54,902 nt of DNA from Plicaturopsis crispa FD-325 SS-3 (GCA_000827205.1 KN832570.1:544304-599205), one strand, 5' to 3'; shown: positions 23,608 to 36,401, counted from the first letter of the stretch. Made by a program: numbers and translations. The notes: generated from the sequence alone by a model not told the origin.

Positions 23608-25704
23608 GTTGATGATTGAACTTGTCGATCCTGGTATTGGGAGAGAGAGATGAAAGACTGTGATCAATCATGCAAAGCGGTCAAGCCGTTTATACGACAT
23701 GGCGCGCGTCTTCGTTAACATCCGCTTCTACGTATTCTGATCTGCGTAGATATCGATCCCTTAGCATCCATCTTCGGCGGGTGGGCGATCAAAATTTCCC
23801 AAGACAACTTACATATCAGCCGCGTATCGAGGGACGAAACGGCGGCTTGTGTTTTGGTTCGGACGACGTCCGACTCGCTGAGTGCCCAAACCCGTTCTCA
23901 AGCTGCTCCAAAGTCCATCAGATTCGCATCCTAATGGAAGGACACGCACACACACCTGGACTGAAACTGCATCTCCGGAGATTCCCTACGACCAGGTTAC
24001 CCAGCGTCTCTCTGGATTCGATGCAACGGCCATAAGGCTGCACAAGAACCGCCATACCTTACCATCATCAAGTCAAGAATCCAGTAGACGGCAGACGGCG
24101 CTCACCGTGCCAGTTCGAGCAGAACTGATCTGGAACTGATCAGTGCGATAAGTTCACCGATGCGCCATCGTGCATCTCGTCCCATCAATGCATCACTCCG
24201 CAGATTAATTTTGTTTAATGGTGGCGGTCCCGGAAAATGGTCGACCGTGAAAGTTCCTTAGCGCCTGCTTCAGTACCTGTACAATGTACATCAGTTATTG
24301 CTTTGGAGGCGGGTTCGGGGACTCACATACACCGCTGCTAGTACTGTACATTGCTCAAGCATCTGAACGCTGTTCTTCTCTCGAGCCTGAGGAGCAGCCT
24401 TTTGGAAGACATTGCAAGATCCCACGCTTCCTGTCATTAAATAATTATGACGGTCTAGGTGATTTTGTAATTATGTTCCATCTTCTCCAGATCCTTCATG
24501 TCTCCAGCGAGGCTGGTAGCGACCATCCTGGTCCGTAGGTCAGACCCGGCCACCGCTGTGGCATCACTACGCAACCAGTTTTCCCAAGTTCTTCTTTCGG
24601 ATACGAAGCTGAGCGCTGAAGGACCAGGAAATTTACGCGTTTGGAGCAATCGTCTCGGGAGCGACATATTGCTTGACGGCTAACCTGCAGCCCTGAAACT
24701 GGTCCCTTCTTTGTCCATTTGGTTCCGCTCCACCTCAGAGCCGTACTACGCTGCCGTACGCTAGCCACTGCGGCCGCGCCAGTGTGGATGTTTGACATGA
24801 CGCGGCTGACGACGTCGGATGGTTTCTCTCGCGAGCACCGAGGTACGTACTTTTCTCATGATTCGTGACATTCGCAGACGGATAAACTGTAGCATGTAAA
24901 ACCATTTACCGTCCCCAGTACTAGTTGATGATGATGAATTCGGTAACGCGCAAGCCAACAGTCGGGCTAAGATGCGGCCCCAGTACTAGTGTTGCCCCCG
25001 CAAGCGGTATTCTGCAGTGGTTAGAGACCGCTGATCTCGCCTCAATCCTGCCGTCTGCAGGACAACCATTGTGCCCGCGTGCTATGCTTAGTGGGAAGAT
25101 TCCCGGGTATGCGGTCGGTCCAACGGTGGCTTGAGGTGAGTCGTACACAGGCTAGCGAGACTTAGACATCGGATAGAAACGAGTTGACTGTTAAAGTCAG
25201 ATCGCTAACGACCCTGAACAAATTTGCCGATAGTGATCCCGCGGCGCTCCATCATTCATTCACGATTGCAGAGCGAGCTTTCAAGAGCGCCTGAGCTCTG
25301 AGACATATGAATGATCACCGTCCGTAAGATACAGAGCGCCCTGGCATAACTTACCAACTCGTCACGCTAACGCCTGGAATACAGGGAGTAAATCAGTACG
25401 ATAGCACTGCTCAGCGATTGCGATGGGGCGCATCAAAGATACTCGTACGCGCAAGTACTGTAAAATGCTAGGCATTACTTGAACTTCGCGGGATCGGATC
25501 CTTCTGGCCATAAAGCCCGCGGCACCGTGATTCCGCTGGCTTCGAACTTCGATTTGACATCTGCAAGAATATTGGGGTTCCGTGTTTACGGCTCCGTTTC
25601 GCGGCTCCCGGTCGTTCAAGTACTTGAGTTCCGCCTCGATAATAAATACATTCCGTCTAATAATCTCCTTCCCCCTTGTCTGACCTCCCCCACCTTGACC
25701 CAGC
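23608..25704. other. 2.1-kb region without recognisable gene
   Basis: It holds the acyltransferase promoter on the left and the DUF6534-gene promoter on the right. Frames up to about 160 codons (25362-25844, minus) overlap the true first exon on the other strand and show no family. A short phrase CCCAGTACTAGT occurs twice, near 24915 and 24980. No gene is called. Confidence 0.5.
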
Positions 25705-27542
25705 ATGTCGAGCCCAATCGCAATCAGTGCGTTCTTCGTTCTACTACTCTTGGTATTCGTGGCGCTGACTGGTCTTGTCGTAGCACACGGCCCTGCTCTC
25801 GTCGGAATCTTCCTCAGCTTGGTCTTGTACGGGTCTATGATCACTCAGGTACGTGTCACTACACGGGATAAGATGAAGTATCTCGTCACTGACCCCTGGC
25901 ACACAACATAGTGTTTCTACTACTGGCAACACTACCGAGCAGACCCTACATGGCTGAAGATCTATGTACGCCTATTCCTCTTCATGCGCGACAATTTCTT
26001 ACGCGCATTCAGGTCGGGTTTTTGCTGTTCATTGACACTCTGAGGTATGTCCGGTCGCCGTCGCTTGAGGAAATCGCAGTCATCGAGCGATGTTTGTAGC
26101 ACAGTCTTTGCGATAGCATGGATATATGGCCTCCTCATCAATAGTTTCGGTGAGCACGCTGTTCTGGTCCTGTTCTTTTCGCCGATAATGTTGATTCATT
26201 TATTTCTAGGCGAACTACCGAAGTTTGCGGTCGCGGATTGGCGTAAGTCGTGGATTACGAGCTTCCGTGCATGACACTGACATGCAACATCTCGTCCTCG
26301 TGACTTATAGTACTAGCTGCAGGTGAGTTATTCGTCGGTTTTGCTTCCCGGAAGTCCGGAGATGCTAACTGCGAGCCTCACAGATCCAGCACTAGTCGTA
26401 TGTTCCCCCTTCGTATGGTCAATCCGTGTATCTGATTTAACCATAACTCTTTCAGGGCCTTACGGGCATGTTCTGTCAGCTTTTCTTCGCCTGGAGAATA
26501 AAGGTTCTCACCGGCAAAGTCTGGATGGGAGCAGGCATCGCCCTTCTCTCCATTGCTTCAGGCCGTAAGCTCGATCTCCGTGTTAAACACGATCCTGTCT
26601 GACCTCAATGTGCCATTAGTGTGTGCGGTCGGTGTAGGAATCGCTATCGGTCAGTTATATAGTGGTCCTCTCGACATCGTTCGCTGATATACTCTGTTTT
26701 CGTAGGTATCGTTATCGACATTCTCGCATTCTACAAATTCAACGCCATCGGTAGCACGTGGCTCGCGCTCACGGCAACTGTTGATGTTCTGATTACCATA
26801 ACATTGTCGTGGCATTTGGTGAGGACACCAGTGCTAGTCTTCACTTGCGGAACTAACTATGCACACAGCGTCGTCATAGGACCGGCTTCAAGCACACGAA
26901 TGATATCCTGAGCAAGATCGTTCGACGTGTGTTACAGATATATTCTTCCACATGCCGCGCCGCGTTAACTCCTGCATTTGGCAGTAACTGTGCAGAACGG
27001 TGCGCTAACGACAATCTTCGCCGTTACCGAGTTGGGCATGTATCTCGGCCTGCCCAACACTGGCCTGCATATCGGGTTCAGTTTCGTTTTGGTGAGCTCT
27101 ATCATGCATCTCCATTCTTAAAAGTTTGTTGAGTAGGTATATGCCAGCCCAAACTGTACTGTAACTCGGTCCTCTCGAGTCTCAATGCCCGGAGGTCGGC
27201 TACCAACGCATCGTCGGGCGGGGCAACGTCTACAGGCCCAGATAACGAGGCCCAGATGATGAAGTCTAATACAGCTGGGGGCACTCGTCGAGTAAGCTTG
27301 CCCTCTCGCAGTCTTCCGAGTCGATTCACTGATATCGCGTAGGAGGTCGTAACCGGTATGGGGTCGCAAGGTGGACCTCCTGAGGTAAGCCGGTACTGTG
27401 ATCGTATATGCTCACGCTCGCTAACTATGATACTTAGGTCTTCGTGCACGTCGCGACCGAGACTCATGAGATGCGCGACATGTTCAAAAGTGACCCCGAA
27501 TGGGATGGCAGCTCAAAGGAGAGCTTCACCAAGCAAGGTTAA
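25705..27542 (+). CDS. DUF6534-type multi-pass membrane protein
   Basis: Function unknown; the family is common in Agaricomycetes. ATG 25705 starts MSSPIAISAFFVLLLL, then GPALVGIFLSLVLYGSMITQ spliced to CFYYWQHYRADPTWLKIYV (the YYWQHY...D...K loop is characteristic). Later segments are GFLLFIDTLRTVFAIAWIYG, GLTGMFCQLFFAWRIKVLTG, WLALTATVDVLITITLSWHL, RRHRTGFKHTNDILSKIVR (the conserved RTGF...T/D..I.K.I box) and GMYLGLPNTGLHIGFSFVL. These join to PKLYCNSVLSSLNARRS, the usual family end of the helical part. A 51-nt intron (GTAAGCTTG...GCGTAG) and another near 27386 lead to a cytosolic tail VFVHVATETHEMRDMFKSD, stop 27540-27542. It has about seven hydrophobic helices, and the reading frame stays open through all joins I tried. 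Confidence 0.8.
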
Positions 27543-29629
27543 ATCTATCTCTCACTCTACGGTCGTTCCATTGTTTCCACAAGTTATCGTCTACTACCTT
27601 AGATGCTTCTCATAGAAATTTTCACAGTGCGTTGAATTTTCGTCTTGCATATAGTATTAATGAAGAGTGCTCAGAGCTCTAGCCTTTCGTTTGCCATTTT
27701 GCTGTGAAATTGTTATCATACAAAAGTACATAAGTAGTTTTCTGTATTTCCTGCGTACGCCCTCATAACACAGACGTCGCTGCTGTTGCCTTATATCTGT
27801 CAGCAATACGCTACATGCGCTTCACTCACAGATCGCTCGAGCACCGAGCGAGAAGGAACTCTTTTGAGGTTTCGCCCCTGACCCAAAACAGAAATAGATC
27901 GTGCACAGTGAACTCGTGCCCGAACTTCGAAGCGCCTCTTGTCCTGCTTATAACACATACGACTCGCAAGTTTGCAACCGACGATGCACACGGATAGAAA
28001 CGCGTCGACGAAGATACCCCCAATCAATACCATGGACCAGTTTGTGTCTCAAAAGGCTCGACGATGTTCAGCTTCCGTGCCTAAATGAATCCGGATCCTT
28101 TTCGCAACTGGACTTTGACACCGTACCGGCACCAAACGCACTCAGGAGTCAGGGTGGAAGCGCTGAGAAAGGTACGGCTTCTCGGTTCCTCTCCGGCAAA
28201 CACGCAAGTAAGAGAAATGAATCACAGACAGAAGCGCGCGCAGCCCTGAGAGCGGCTGACAGACTTGGAGACCTGGCTTGTCGGTGTAGGACCTGCATCG
28301 GCGTGGAAACGCTGCCTTGAAAACCGCATCAATCTTCGGGACTGGGGAGTATCGGTACGTTTCGTCATTGGTATGCTATGCATATGCTCTAACATGACCT
28401 ATGTAGTGCGGCGTGCCTTATACGACGCTGTAATCGCGCGTTCTTGGGAACATCATTGGCGCGATTCCCGTCTTGCTTGTCCCCATTCAATTATATCGGA
28501 CTGCATTCTGGATCAGAACAGGAAGGATAACGGGAATTTCCACATACTTGATATCTTGGAAGGGCTAGAATGTAAGTGAGACTATTTGCGTGTCTTCTGC
28601 GACGATGCACGCAGTCACTGATGTAATTTGGGCGTTTGCAAGACCGTATTCAGGCTCATGTAGACCGTGCATGTAATCGCATATCCGATTAAAGGGCGGT
28701 ATGCAACTTTCGTGGCCTTTTCCTGCTATTTGAACACAAGTTTCACCGTCCTCTGCACATATTGTTCGCTCACACGCCAGACGCATTCTATTCTTATTGT
28801 TCAACGCTCCGTCGAACGCGCAAGTCGCTTCATTCACGGACGGTGGAAGCACTGCGGAGATCGACACCACAGCGTTTATCGGCCTTACTTCGGTGCATGG
28901 TCAAGCTGACTCCAACGGTTCATTTTCTGTGTCTCACAGGCAAGCTACGTACCAGTCCGTTCAGCAGGTGGATCCCGATATCTGCGTGCCGCGCGGAGGA
29001 CGAAGGCAGAGAGATATCATCCAGGAAGATGCTTGGATCCACTCGAGCGGTATGCTTACCTTCGCCGTCTACCATTCCACTTATAGAGCCCTTATGAAAA
29101 ACATTTAAAGCGCAATTTCTGACGGAAGACAGGCGATGACGAGTGTTGCTGTGTCCTCCGGACCGCGTACTTCTATTTTTTGTCCGTTCCGCAGCGGCCT
29201 GCCTCACGTGGTGCTACCGACTGTGTCCCGTGGCCTTCCTCGCGCTTCCCCTCTCGCACTGACAGTCGCTTATTCCGGGCCCCTCCCCCATACTGCCGCC
29301 TTTTCATCGTCATATGGGCAACCGACGCTCGGAGCATATATCCGTAGAAGGTCGCCTTATCATGGGACGCGGTCGTTTGAGCACTACGCTCGCCTGAGCT
29401 CACGACCACCACGCGCATATTTCTCCTTGAAGTGCGCCATTGTACACGCCATCCCGAAAAAAGCCTATCTTCGGCGCACGTCCGAACGTTCGCAGAACGT
29501 ATGCTGCGCGTCAGAGCGATGTTCGCTTGTGCTAGTGTTCCTTAGCATGCGCAAGCGGCATCCTGGTGCAAGTCACAGGTATAAGAAGGAGGTCATGCAG
29601 TACTTTGCTGTCAACTCATATCCTTCGTC
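27543..29629. other. 2.1-kb region without recognisable gene
   Basis: Several frames of 100-170 codons exist (for example 27901-28320 and 29136-29657, plus) but none shows a motif, and they cannot be linked into a known family. A short hydrophobic stretch in another frame at about 28450-28550 (GNIIGAIPVLLVPIQLYRT) with GT-AG-like borders hints at an unrecognised or decayed membrane-protein exon. The right edge contains the promoter of the arabinofuranosidase. Confidence 0.45.
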
Positions 29630-32600
29630 ATGCCGCAAATCAGCACTTTCACTATAGCTAGCACGCTAGCCCTTTGCGCATCGTACGCACTGGGAGCTAC
29701 CACTGTGGTTGTCAATGGAACTGCGAGTCATGCCATTCCGTCTACGTTATGTGAGTTTCGGACTTGCCTTGTACTACTTGTCGCGCACTAAGATCTTAAC
29801 TCGTATAGGGGGCCAGATGTTCGAGGTCAGTCCCTGGATATGCTACGTGTCTGCGCTCATACTCACGGCAACAACATTTCCGTTCCATGCACCAGGATAT
29901 CAGTGTAAGGATGTTCGTTCTTTCCCCGAGAAGTAGTGGCCTCACATGCGTCTTTCCATAGCACGTGGGTATTTTCTTTCTCTTTAGCAGCAAATAGATA
30001 TCGATGGATTTACTCAGAGTGGCGATGGCGGACTTTATGCCGAACGTGAGGATGCTATAATTTGAGATGGTCTCTGATGCTCACATCCGGAGACTACCCT
30101 TAGTTCTCCAAAACCGTGCGTTCCAGAAAGTGACGGCAGGTGAGCTTAATACCAGGTCTGACCCAAATCTCCACTGACTCACACTCTCCAGGGACCGACG
30201 CTGCGCTGTCTGGGTGGGCGCCAGTCAACAGTGGCTCGATAAAAGTGGTCGCAGACTCGAATCCCGTCTCGTCTGCATTGCCGAACTCGCTGCAGCTCAC
30301 TGTGCCCGATGCCACAGGAGCTGTTGGCTTTGGGAACTCCGGGTATTTCGGTTCGTGCTAATATGCTCACCCAATGGTGGACGATCTCAAGCTGACCGAG
30401 ACGTGAAGGTATCAAAGTGGACTCGAGCTGGACGTATAATGCATCTTTTTACTACAAGTTCCCGACTGCCTCCTCCTTCACAGGGAATGTTGTGGTTGCG
30501 CTGTCCAGCGCTGCCGATGGCACGGTCTTTGGTTCGGCGACCATCCCGATCTCTGGCGCACAAACTACGTGGAAACAAGTCAGCGCGACACTGAAGCCTA
30601 ATTCCAGTGCTACTGACACCGCCAACAATTTCACGTTGACGGTTGAGGGTGCAAGTGGAGAGACGATCTCGTTCGCGCTCTTCTCGTTATTCCCTCCAAC
30701 TTACAAGGGAAGAACAAACGGGATGAGAATAGACATTGCCGAGGTATGCACTACCTTGGACTTCTTAATTCGTGTCCCTTGATGTGAATGATATGTTTCT
30801 CAGACTCTGGCATCGATGAAGCCTGCGTTTTTCCGCTTGCCAGGGGGTAACAATCTTGTGAGTTTATTCTTCAATTTGCTCTATTTTACGAGCTAATTTC
30901 GAATGTTGCAGGAAGTGGGCATTGATGATATCATCGAAAATATGGGCTGCTGATTAACTGTACGAGCCATAGGGTCAGACGACCGCGACTAGATGGCAGT
31001 GGAACGCCACTGTCGGTCCTCTCGTTGACCGTCCCGGTGAGTGCGCTGTGCCATCGTGCTACTGATTAGCTGCAACTGATTTCCTCATTTTAGGCCGGGT
31101 TGGAGATTGGGGTTATGTGAACACCGAGTAGGTATCTTTCAGTTTAGCTACAGGGTCTTCAGTACTGAAGGGCTCCTAAGTGGTCTGGGGCTCTACGAGT
31201 ACCTCGAATGGTGCGAAGACGTTGGAATGGAGGCTATCATGGCCGTTTGGGCGGGTGAGTCGGTCCTGGTCACGGTGGATAGCCTGTTATTATTATATTC
31301 ATCCTTGTCCAGGTTATTCTCTTGGAGGAACTAGTCTCGCAGAAAATGAACTTGGGCCATATATACAGCAGGCAATTGACCAAATCAATTTTGCCGTAGG
31401 GGATTCGTCCAAAAGCGACGCAGGTGCTACCAGTAAACTCCCTTAGCCCAAGAATTTCACATAACTGACGGCCATGCGTCATTCAGCTGCGCTGCGAGCC
31501 TCCTTAGGGCACCCAGACCCATTCAACGTGACTTACATCGAGATCGGAAATGAGGTATTATCTGTTCGATCGTGCCACAGTTCGCAATAACTAATAGCGT
31601 GGATGACTCCAGGACTTCTTTGCGAGCGACTCGTGAGTCAATAGCACTGGCGCGTGTCTACCGATACCGAAATACTCTCCGCAGATATGTGTACAGATGG
31701 AGAGACTTCGAGGGAAATTTGACCGCAGCCTTTCCCAATCTGCGTGAGCTCCTGGTGCACTCCCACTCTATGCGCTTTGTGCCCACACACGTCGGTCAGG
31801 ATTTATCGCCACCTCCTATACATCAGGCCCCGTCCTCTCGCCCTCCCCGAAACAATACGACGTACACGTCTACCAGACACCTGGTATCTACCTACATCTT
31901 TTTTTGTGTCGTTTTCCGTACCTTGTCGCTAACCTACATGTCAGAATGGTTTTTCGATAATGCCTTTTATTATGACAGTTTTCAGGTAATCTTCGGAAGT
32001 CTCGTCTGTGCCCGTATACTCATAGCTACTATGCAGCGAAATGGAACTACGTACTTCGAGGTGAATGGCCCTCAGTACAAAGCAGACATCATCTTGCTGA
32101 AGCATGTTACCGTTTCATAGGGCGAATATGCAGCTATTTCCACTAACTCGGGAGACCTATATGGCACCCCTGCTGATGGGCGCTTGTTATTCCCTACCGT
32201 GCAAGGTTTGGAGGATCGAGTTACTCCAGTCATGAAGTTCCCTGATCAGTCAATATCTTCCAGGATCAACAGGTGAAGCTGCGTTCATGACTGGCCTGGA
32301 AAGAAACAGCGACATCGTGTTTGCGGCCTCTTACGCACCCCTTCTCGGCGTACGAGCATTCTATTTGAGCTCTATGAGCGTAGTGCTGACGCTTGTGTAC
32401 CCCCTCTAGCATGTTGTGAGCTCCCAATGGGTACGCCTTTCTGCTGTTTCCAGCCTTGCCTCCGCCTCTTACCGAACTCATCAATTTCTTAGACACCCAA
32501 CCTCGTGAATTTTGAGTTAGTTCGTCTCGCTCGTCCTCATTGCTCTAAACCCACACGCACTTAGCGCTGGAGCTGTATATCCATCTACGAGCTTCTACGT

Positions 32601-33054
32601 GCAACAAGTGAGTATAGAATGCGGACACGGCGGTCGCTGCTGATCGATGTCCTGTAGCTTTTCAGCGCCAACAAAGGTGACGAGTACCTTCCTAGCACGC
32701 TACCCACGTCAGGTAGCTCACTCCACTGGAGTGTCGTGCGTGCGGGGCAGCAGATCATCATCAAAGTGCGTCTTACCTGACACTCTGTCTCAGCCTTCCT
32801 CTGACATGACCCGCTTGTAACTTGAGGTCGCGAACGCCGGCGCAGATGCTAGCGATCTCACCTTCCAGCTCCCCTTTTCCACCGTCGCCTCGTCAGGAAT
32901 GGCTCAAGTTCTGACGGGTTCAGTGAACGCCACCAACTCAAATGTGACACCTAACGCAGTCACTCCGAAGACATCGACCGTCTCGACCGGGAAAAATTTC
33001 GACTACACGGCGCCTGCATATAGTCTCAGTGTACTCACTCTCGATGCGCAGTAG
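29630..33054 (+). CDS. secreted alpha-L-arabinofuranosidase, glycoside hydrolase family 51
   Basis: Releases arabinose side chains from arabinoxylan and arabinan; a retaining enzyme acting outside the cell. ATG 29630 gives a signal peptide (MPQISTFTIASTLALCASYA, cut near LGA). Then come VVVNGTASHAIPSTLWGQMF and EDISHSGDGGLYAELLQNRA, the GH51 N-terminal block, followed by a carbohydrate-binding-like beta domain with many Asn-X-Ser/Thr sites. The barrel follows: MKPAFFRLPGGNNLEG, RWQWNATVGPLVDRPGR, then YIEIGNED at about 31534 (the Glu of GNE is the acid/base), and TTYFEGEYAA, whose catalytic nucleophile Glu is the codon 32058-32060 directly before an intron. A C-terminal beta-sandwich (GSSLHWSVVRAGQQIIIKVA) ends LSVLTLDAQ, stop 33052-33054. 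The gene has many short exons, all apparently open. Confidence 0.9.
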
Positions 33055-33128
33055 AGGTGATCCCCTGTAGGAAAGAATAAGAACTGACGAGCCCTGTACA
33101 ATATGGGGATGTTACTCGAAAATACAAA

Positions 33129-34739
33129 CTAAATTTTTCTACTCGGACCATTTGCGTTCACTGCTATCTTCTCTTCCAGACGCCGGACAATCTCATCGTA
33201 GGATGTCTTCACTGAGTCCAAATACTCAGCGGTATTATGGTCTTGCATTTGTCCAGGCGGGACATCGAGCGTGAAAGAAGGTGCATATGCAGGGAAGGCA
33301 TCACCGATGCCATCTGGGATTTCAGAGTCCAATGAAAGCGGTCTGCCCATCTGCATAATACGGTCATTTCGTGCATCTAGGAATATAGTCCAAAAAGGGG
33401 GCACTCACGGCGATCGAGGTTAGATATGTCCACGCGCGCGCTGCATTAGCCGTGTGATACCCTCCTGCGCGAGAAATTAGAGTGAGATGCATACAATGAA
33501 CACGCGCAGCATACCTCCACCCAAAAGCAATTTTCGGCCGGACCAGTCGTTTACTATCCGAGAGAGGCACCAGCCAAGGGAGCCTTCTCCACCTAAGGAC
33601 CAATTCCACGTAGCGTGAGGATCACCGGACAGACCGTCGACCCCGCACTGCACTACAATATAATCTGGACCGAAGGTATCCTTCACTCGCTCAATGATAG
33701 GCCATATTGTCGCGAATGTACTATTAGAAGCACCGCGGTGGAGAGGAATTGACAGGGTATACGGGTCGAAGTCGGAGCTTTCGGGGTCAGGAATCGCGGA
33801 CAAAGTGTTAACGGGGTAGAATCCGGGTGCAGCATGATGTACGGATAAAGTCTAGAAAGGAGCTACTCAGATAAGTCTTTGCGAGTAGGAACACACTTAC
33901 CAATACTTGCTGGTACGAAGAGGACTGCGGCGAGTAGAACGTCTGCGAGACCCCGTCAGAGAAATGGAGGTCAAGATCAAGATACATGACATGAGTCTTT
34001 CTTGGTGCAGGGGTGGATATTGCCTTGGCCAACGCAGGCTTCTTCAATGCAAGTATAGCTAATACGCAGTCCGCGACGTAGCAGAATCCAGCTGCATGAG
34101 CTTTGTGAGCGTGGTGCCTGTGCTATATCATTAGCAAAGCTGGTCTCTGGGAAGTAGTGAACGAAACAAGCCTGCCACCGTCCCAACATATCGCGATATC
34201 AGCCTTCTCTTGCCGTAGAACGTTTGCAGCGGCGAGGGAAGCTCCTCCAATCAGCTCGACGTATTCAGCTAGTCCTCTGAACGCTGGACAATCCTAGAGA
34301 TGAATAGTCATAGTGAGATTTACTGTAAACAAGTCAATATGAACCGTACATCTACAAGTCCGAATTCGACACTACCTTCAAGCTCTTGCTGGCGTGCTTT
34401 GAATCTGTATTTGGGGTCCAAGACGGCTTCTACGTAGCCCTCGTCGTGATACATCGTCAGATCCTTGGGCGTAGCCCGTGCTGGAGCTAGCGTCACAATC
34501 CTCTTTGGCTGGCTACTGCCGGGGTCAGAGGACAAGAGGCCGAACGCAGCAGAAAGCTTATGGACCATGATAGACCTGGCCTTGTTGGATGGCAGAAGGG
34601 ACGAAGCCTACAAAGAGGTCAATTGCGAGGTAAGGTTAGGTAGAGCAAGGAGACGTCAACGCACTATTGCAAGCTCTTTCGAGTAGACATATACGACTGG
34701 TAGACGATCTACTGAATCGGTTGGACGAGAGACGTCCAT
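33129..34739 (-). CDS. class I histone deacetylase-like protein (HDAC8/Hos1-like)
   Basis: A Zn-dependent lysine deacetylase. ATG 34737-34739 starts MDVSRPTDSVDRLPVVYVYS; a 5' intron then joins to SSLLPSNKARSIMVHKLSAA, the N-terminal SLLPSNKGR-type block of HDAC8. Next exons: MYHDEGYVEAVLD; DIAICWDGGRHHAHKAHAAG (the catalytic double histidine); GFCYVADCVLAI; HVMYLDLDLHFSDGV (zinc-binding Asp and His); LSVHHAAPGFYP; DYIVVQCGVDGLSGDPH (third zinc ligand Asp); and LLLGGGGYHTANAARAW (transition-state Tyr in GGGGYH). Stop 33129-33131. All catalytic positions are present. The loop reads HFSDGV where most class I enzymes have HHGDGV, so one usual His-Gly pair is changed; HDAC8/Hos1 relatives are variable here. 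It is tail-to-tail with the arabinofuranosidase, 74 bp apart. Confidence 0.87.
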
Positions 34740-34819
34740 TGTGTACATGCACGCACGCCACTGTCGCCCCTAGATGATTTTGGTGGAGAGTTAGTTGGAA
34801 TCAGATCGTATCTATTTCA

Positions 34820-34850
34820 GTTGAACGTCGAACGTTAACATACGTTCAAC
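34820..34850. promoter_or_regulatory. 9-bp perfect inverted repeat upstream of the deacetylase gene
   Basis: GTTGAACGT (34820-34828) and ACGTTCAAC (34842-34850) are exact inverted copies, with a second, nested GAACGT/ACGTTC pairing between them. It lies about 80 bp upstream of the deacetylase ATG and 175 bp downstream-side of transaldolase, so it could be a dimeric transcription-factor site or a hairpin. The role is inferred from position only. Confidence 0.45.
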
Positions 34851-35024
34851 GTCAAGGTAGAGTCTGATCAAAACGTTATAACTTTGATTCGCCAGGACTC
34901 ATAGATCCATGACGTTTGTTAGACCATGTGGCAAGATTCACAGCGGTACTGGACAGTGTACTCGTTTTCAAGGGCGAGATGCAGGTGTCTATTTTCTCCC
35001 AAGTAGAGTGTAGTACGGCTCGCC

Positions 35025-36401
35025 TCAGAGACCAAACTCCTTTTTAATGAGCTCCTTGGTCAGGTCCTCTTTCTCGCCAAATATCTTCAATGCATCTGCG
35101 AGTTTACGAGTGGCCTCCGCATCTGCTGCCAGAGCCTTGCGCAATGCATCGGCTCCGCCGGCGAGATAATCCGTGGAAAGTACGGTAGCGTCTGTAATGC
35201 ACGACAGAGTTAACAGTGGGAGTGAATACGATGCAGATCGAGTACATACCATATGTGGTCGAGGAAAGTGAAGCAGGTGTTTCGAGACTGGACGGGGGAA
35301 CTGGGGGAAGGGCACTCAGTTGGTCGACCACGCCCCCTGCGAGCGTCAGATGGTCTGGGTGAAGCGACGCAAGACCTATGACCTGCGCGACACAATCAGT
35401 CGGGATCCTGTGATGGACGACAGACGGCTACTTGCCTCGGCCGCCGTGACAATGCTTTCAGACGCTTGAATTAGTATAGGCAGTCTCAAGGCATCCCGGA
35501 CTCACCTAGCGGGCATGACAAGGGTCTTGGAACCCAACTTCTTAAACACTTGGACAATATTGTGGATAACTGTGGCCATGGGGTGTTCCTCTGCGGTATT
35601 CTTATATTCTTTCCATAATGTCGGCTCGAAATGTACGCGGAGCTCTATCGGCGCGCAAAATTGTGAGTTGAGTAAGAAGGAGACTCATGCTTTTGTCTGA
35701 GTACGCACCATTGAAATAAGGGGCGACATATAGACAATTCGCCTGCGATGCAGCTACAGCCTGAGGAACGGAGAAAAGACACGTCGCAAGGGTCCGTATT
35801 CCTTGTTTCTCGAGCTCAGCACATGCTACAATCGATTCTGGCGTAGTCGGAATCTTGATGCAAACGCGCTCTCTGACATATATACGCCGAATTCACAAAA
35901 TGAGATTTCGACGCGACGGGACAAGCATACCGAGGGATCCCATTTGCTTCAAACAAAGCGACAAGTTTTGTAGCATGTTCGATGGTCTTCCCAGTGTCGT
36001 AAGCAGCGGACGGGGAGGTCTCGGCGTGGACTCTGCCTTTCAAGAAGGGAAAGACCTCCTTTGCGAAACGGACGGTCTACCGAACAAATCGCAGCGAAAA
36101 TCAGTTACGGCGGTCGTACTTGCAATACAGAACGTACGAGGAGGTCAATGACATCCATAGCAGCCTTGTCAGCGTCGACAGTAGGCTCCTTGTTCTTGAC
36201 AGTCTCAACTACGCTCCGAATAATCTCAGCGTTCTCGGGGCGTAGGGCCTCGCCGTACAGGATGGCCTGGTTAGAAGTCATGTCACTGAATGCCTCGGAC
36301 GAGGTGGTATGGCGCGCAGCAACGCGCGGGTCCATGGAGTCGACATCAACGGTGATACCGGACGCGGAACGGATTTGGGAGAGGAGAGTAGTTGACGACA
36401 T
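35025..36401 (-). CDS. transaldolase
   Basis: Transfers a dihydroxyacetone unit in the non-oxidative pentose phosphate pathway; cytosolic. ATG 36399-36401 begins MSSTTLLSQIRSASGITVDV, then a DPRVAARHTTSSEAFSDMTS segment with SNQAILYGEAL (the TSNPSL-like substrate block). Spliced exons give FAKEVFPFLKGRVHAETSPS, VCIKIPTTPESIVACAELEK (Lys of IKIP is the Schiff-base lysine), QGIRTLATCLFSVPQAVAAS (the ...T.LFS.PQA block), CLYVAPYFNELRVHF, and a C-terminal exon LSTDYLAGGADALRKALAAD with a lysine-rich end KELIKKEFGL, stop 35025-35027. The KIPTT rather than KIASTWEG sequence places it with fungal transaldolase-like TalB/TalC intermediates rather than classical Tal1, so substrate range is less certain than the fold. 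Confidence 0.82.
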
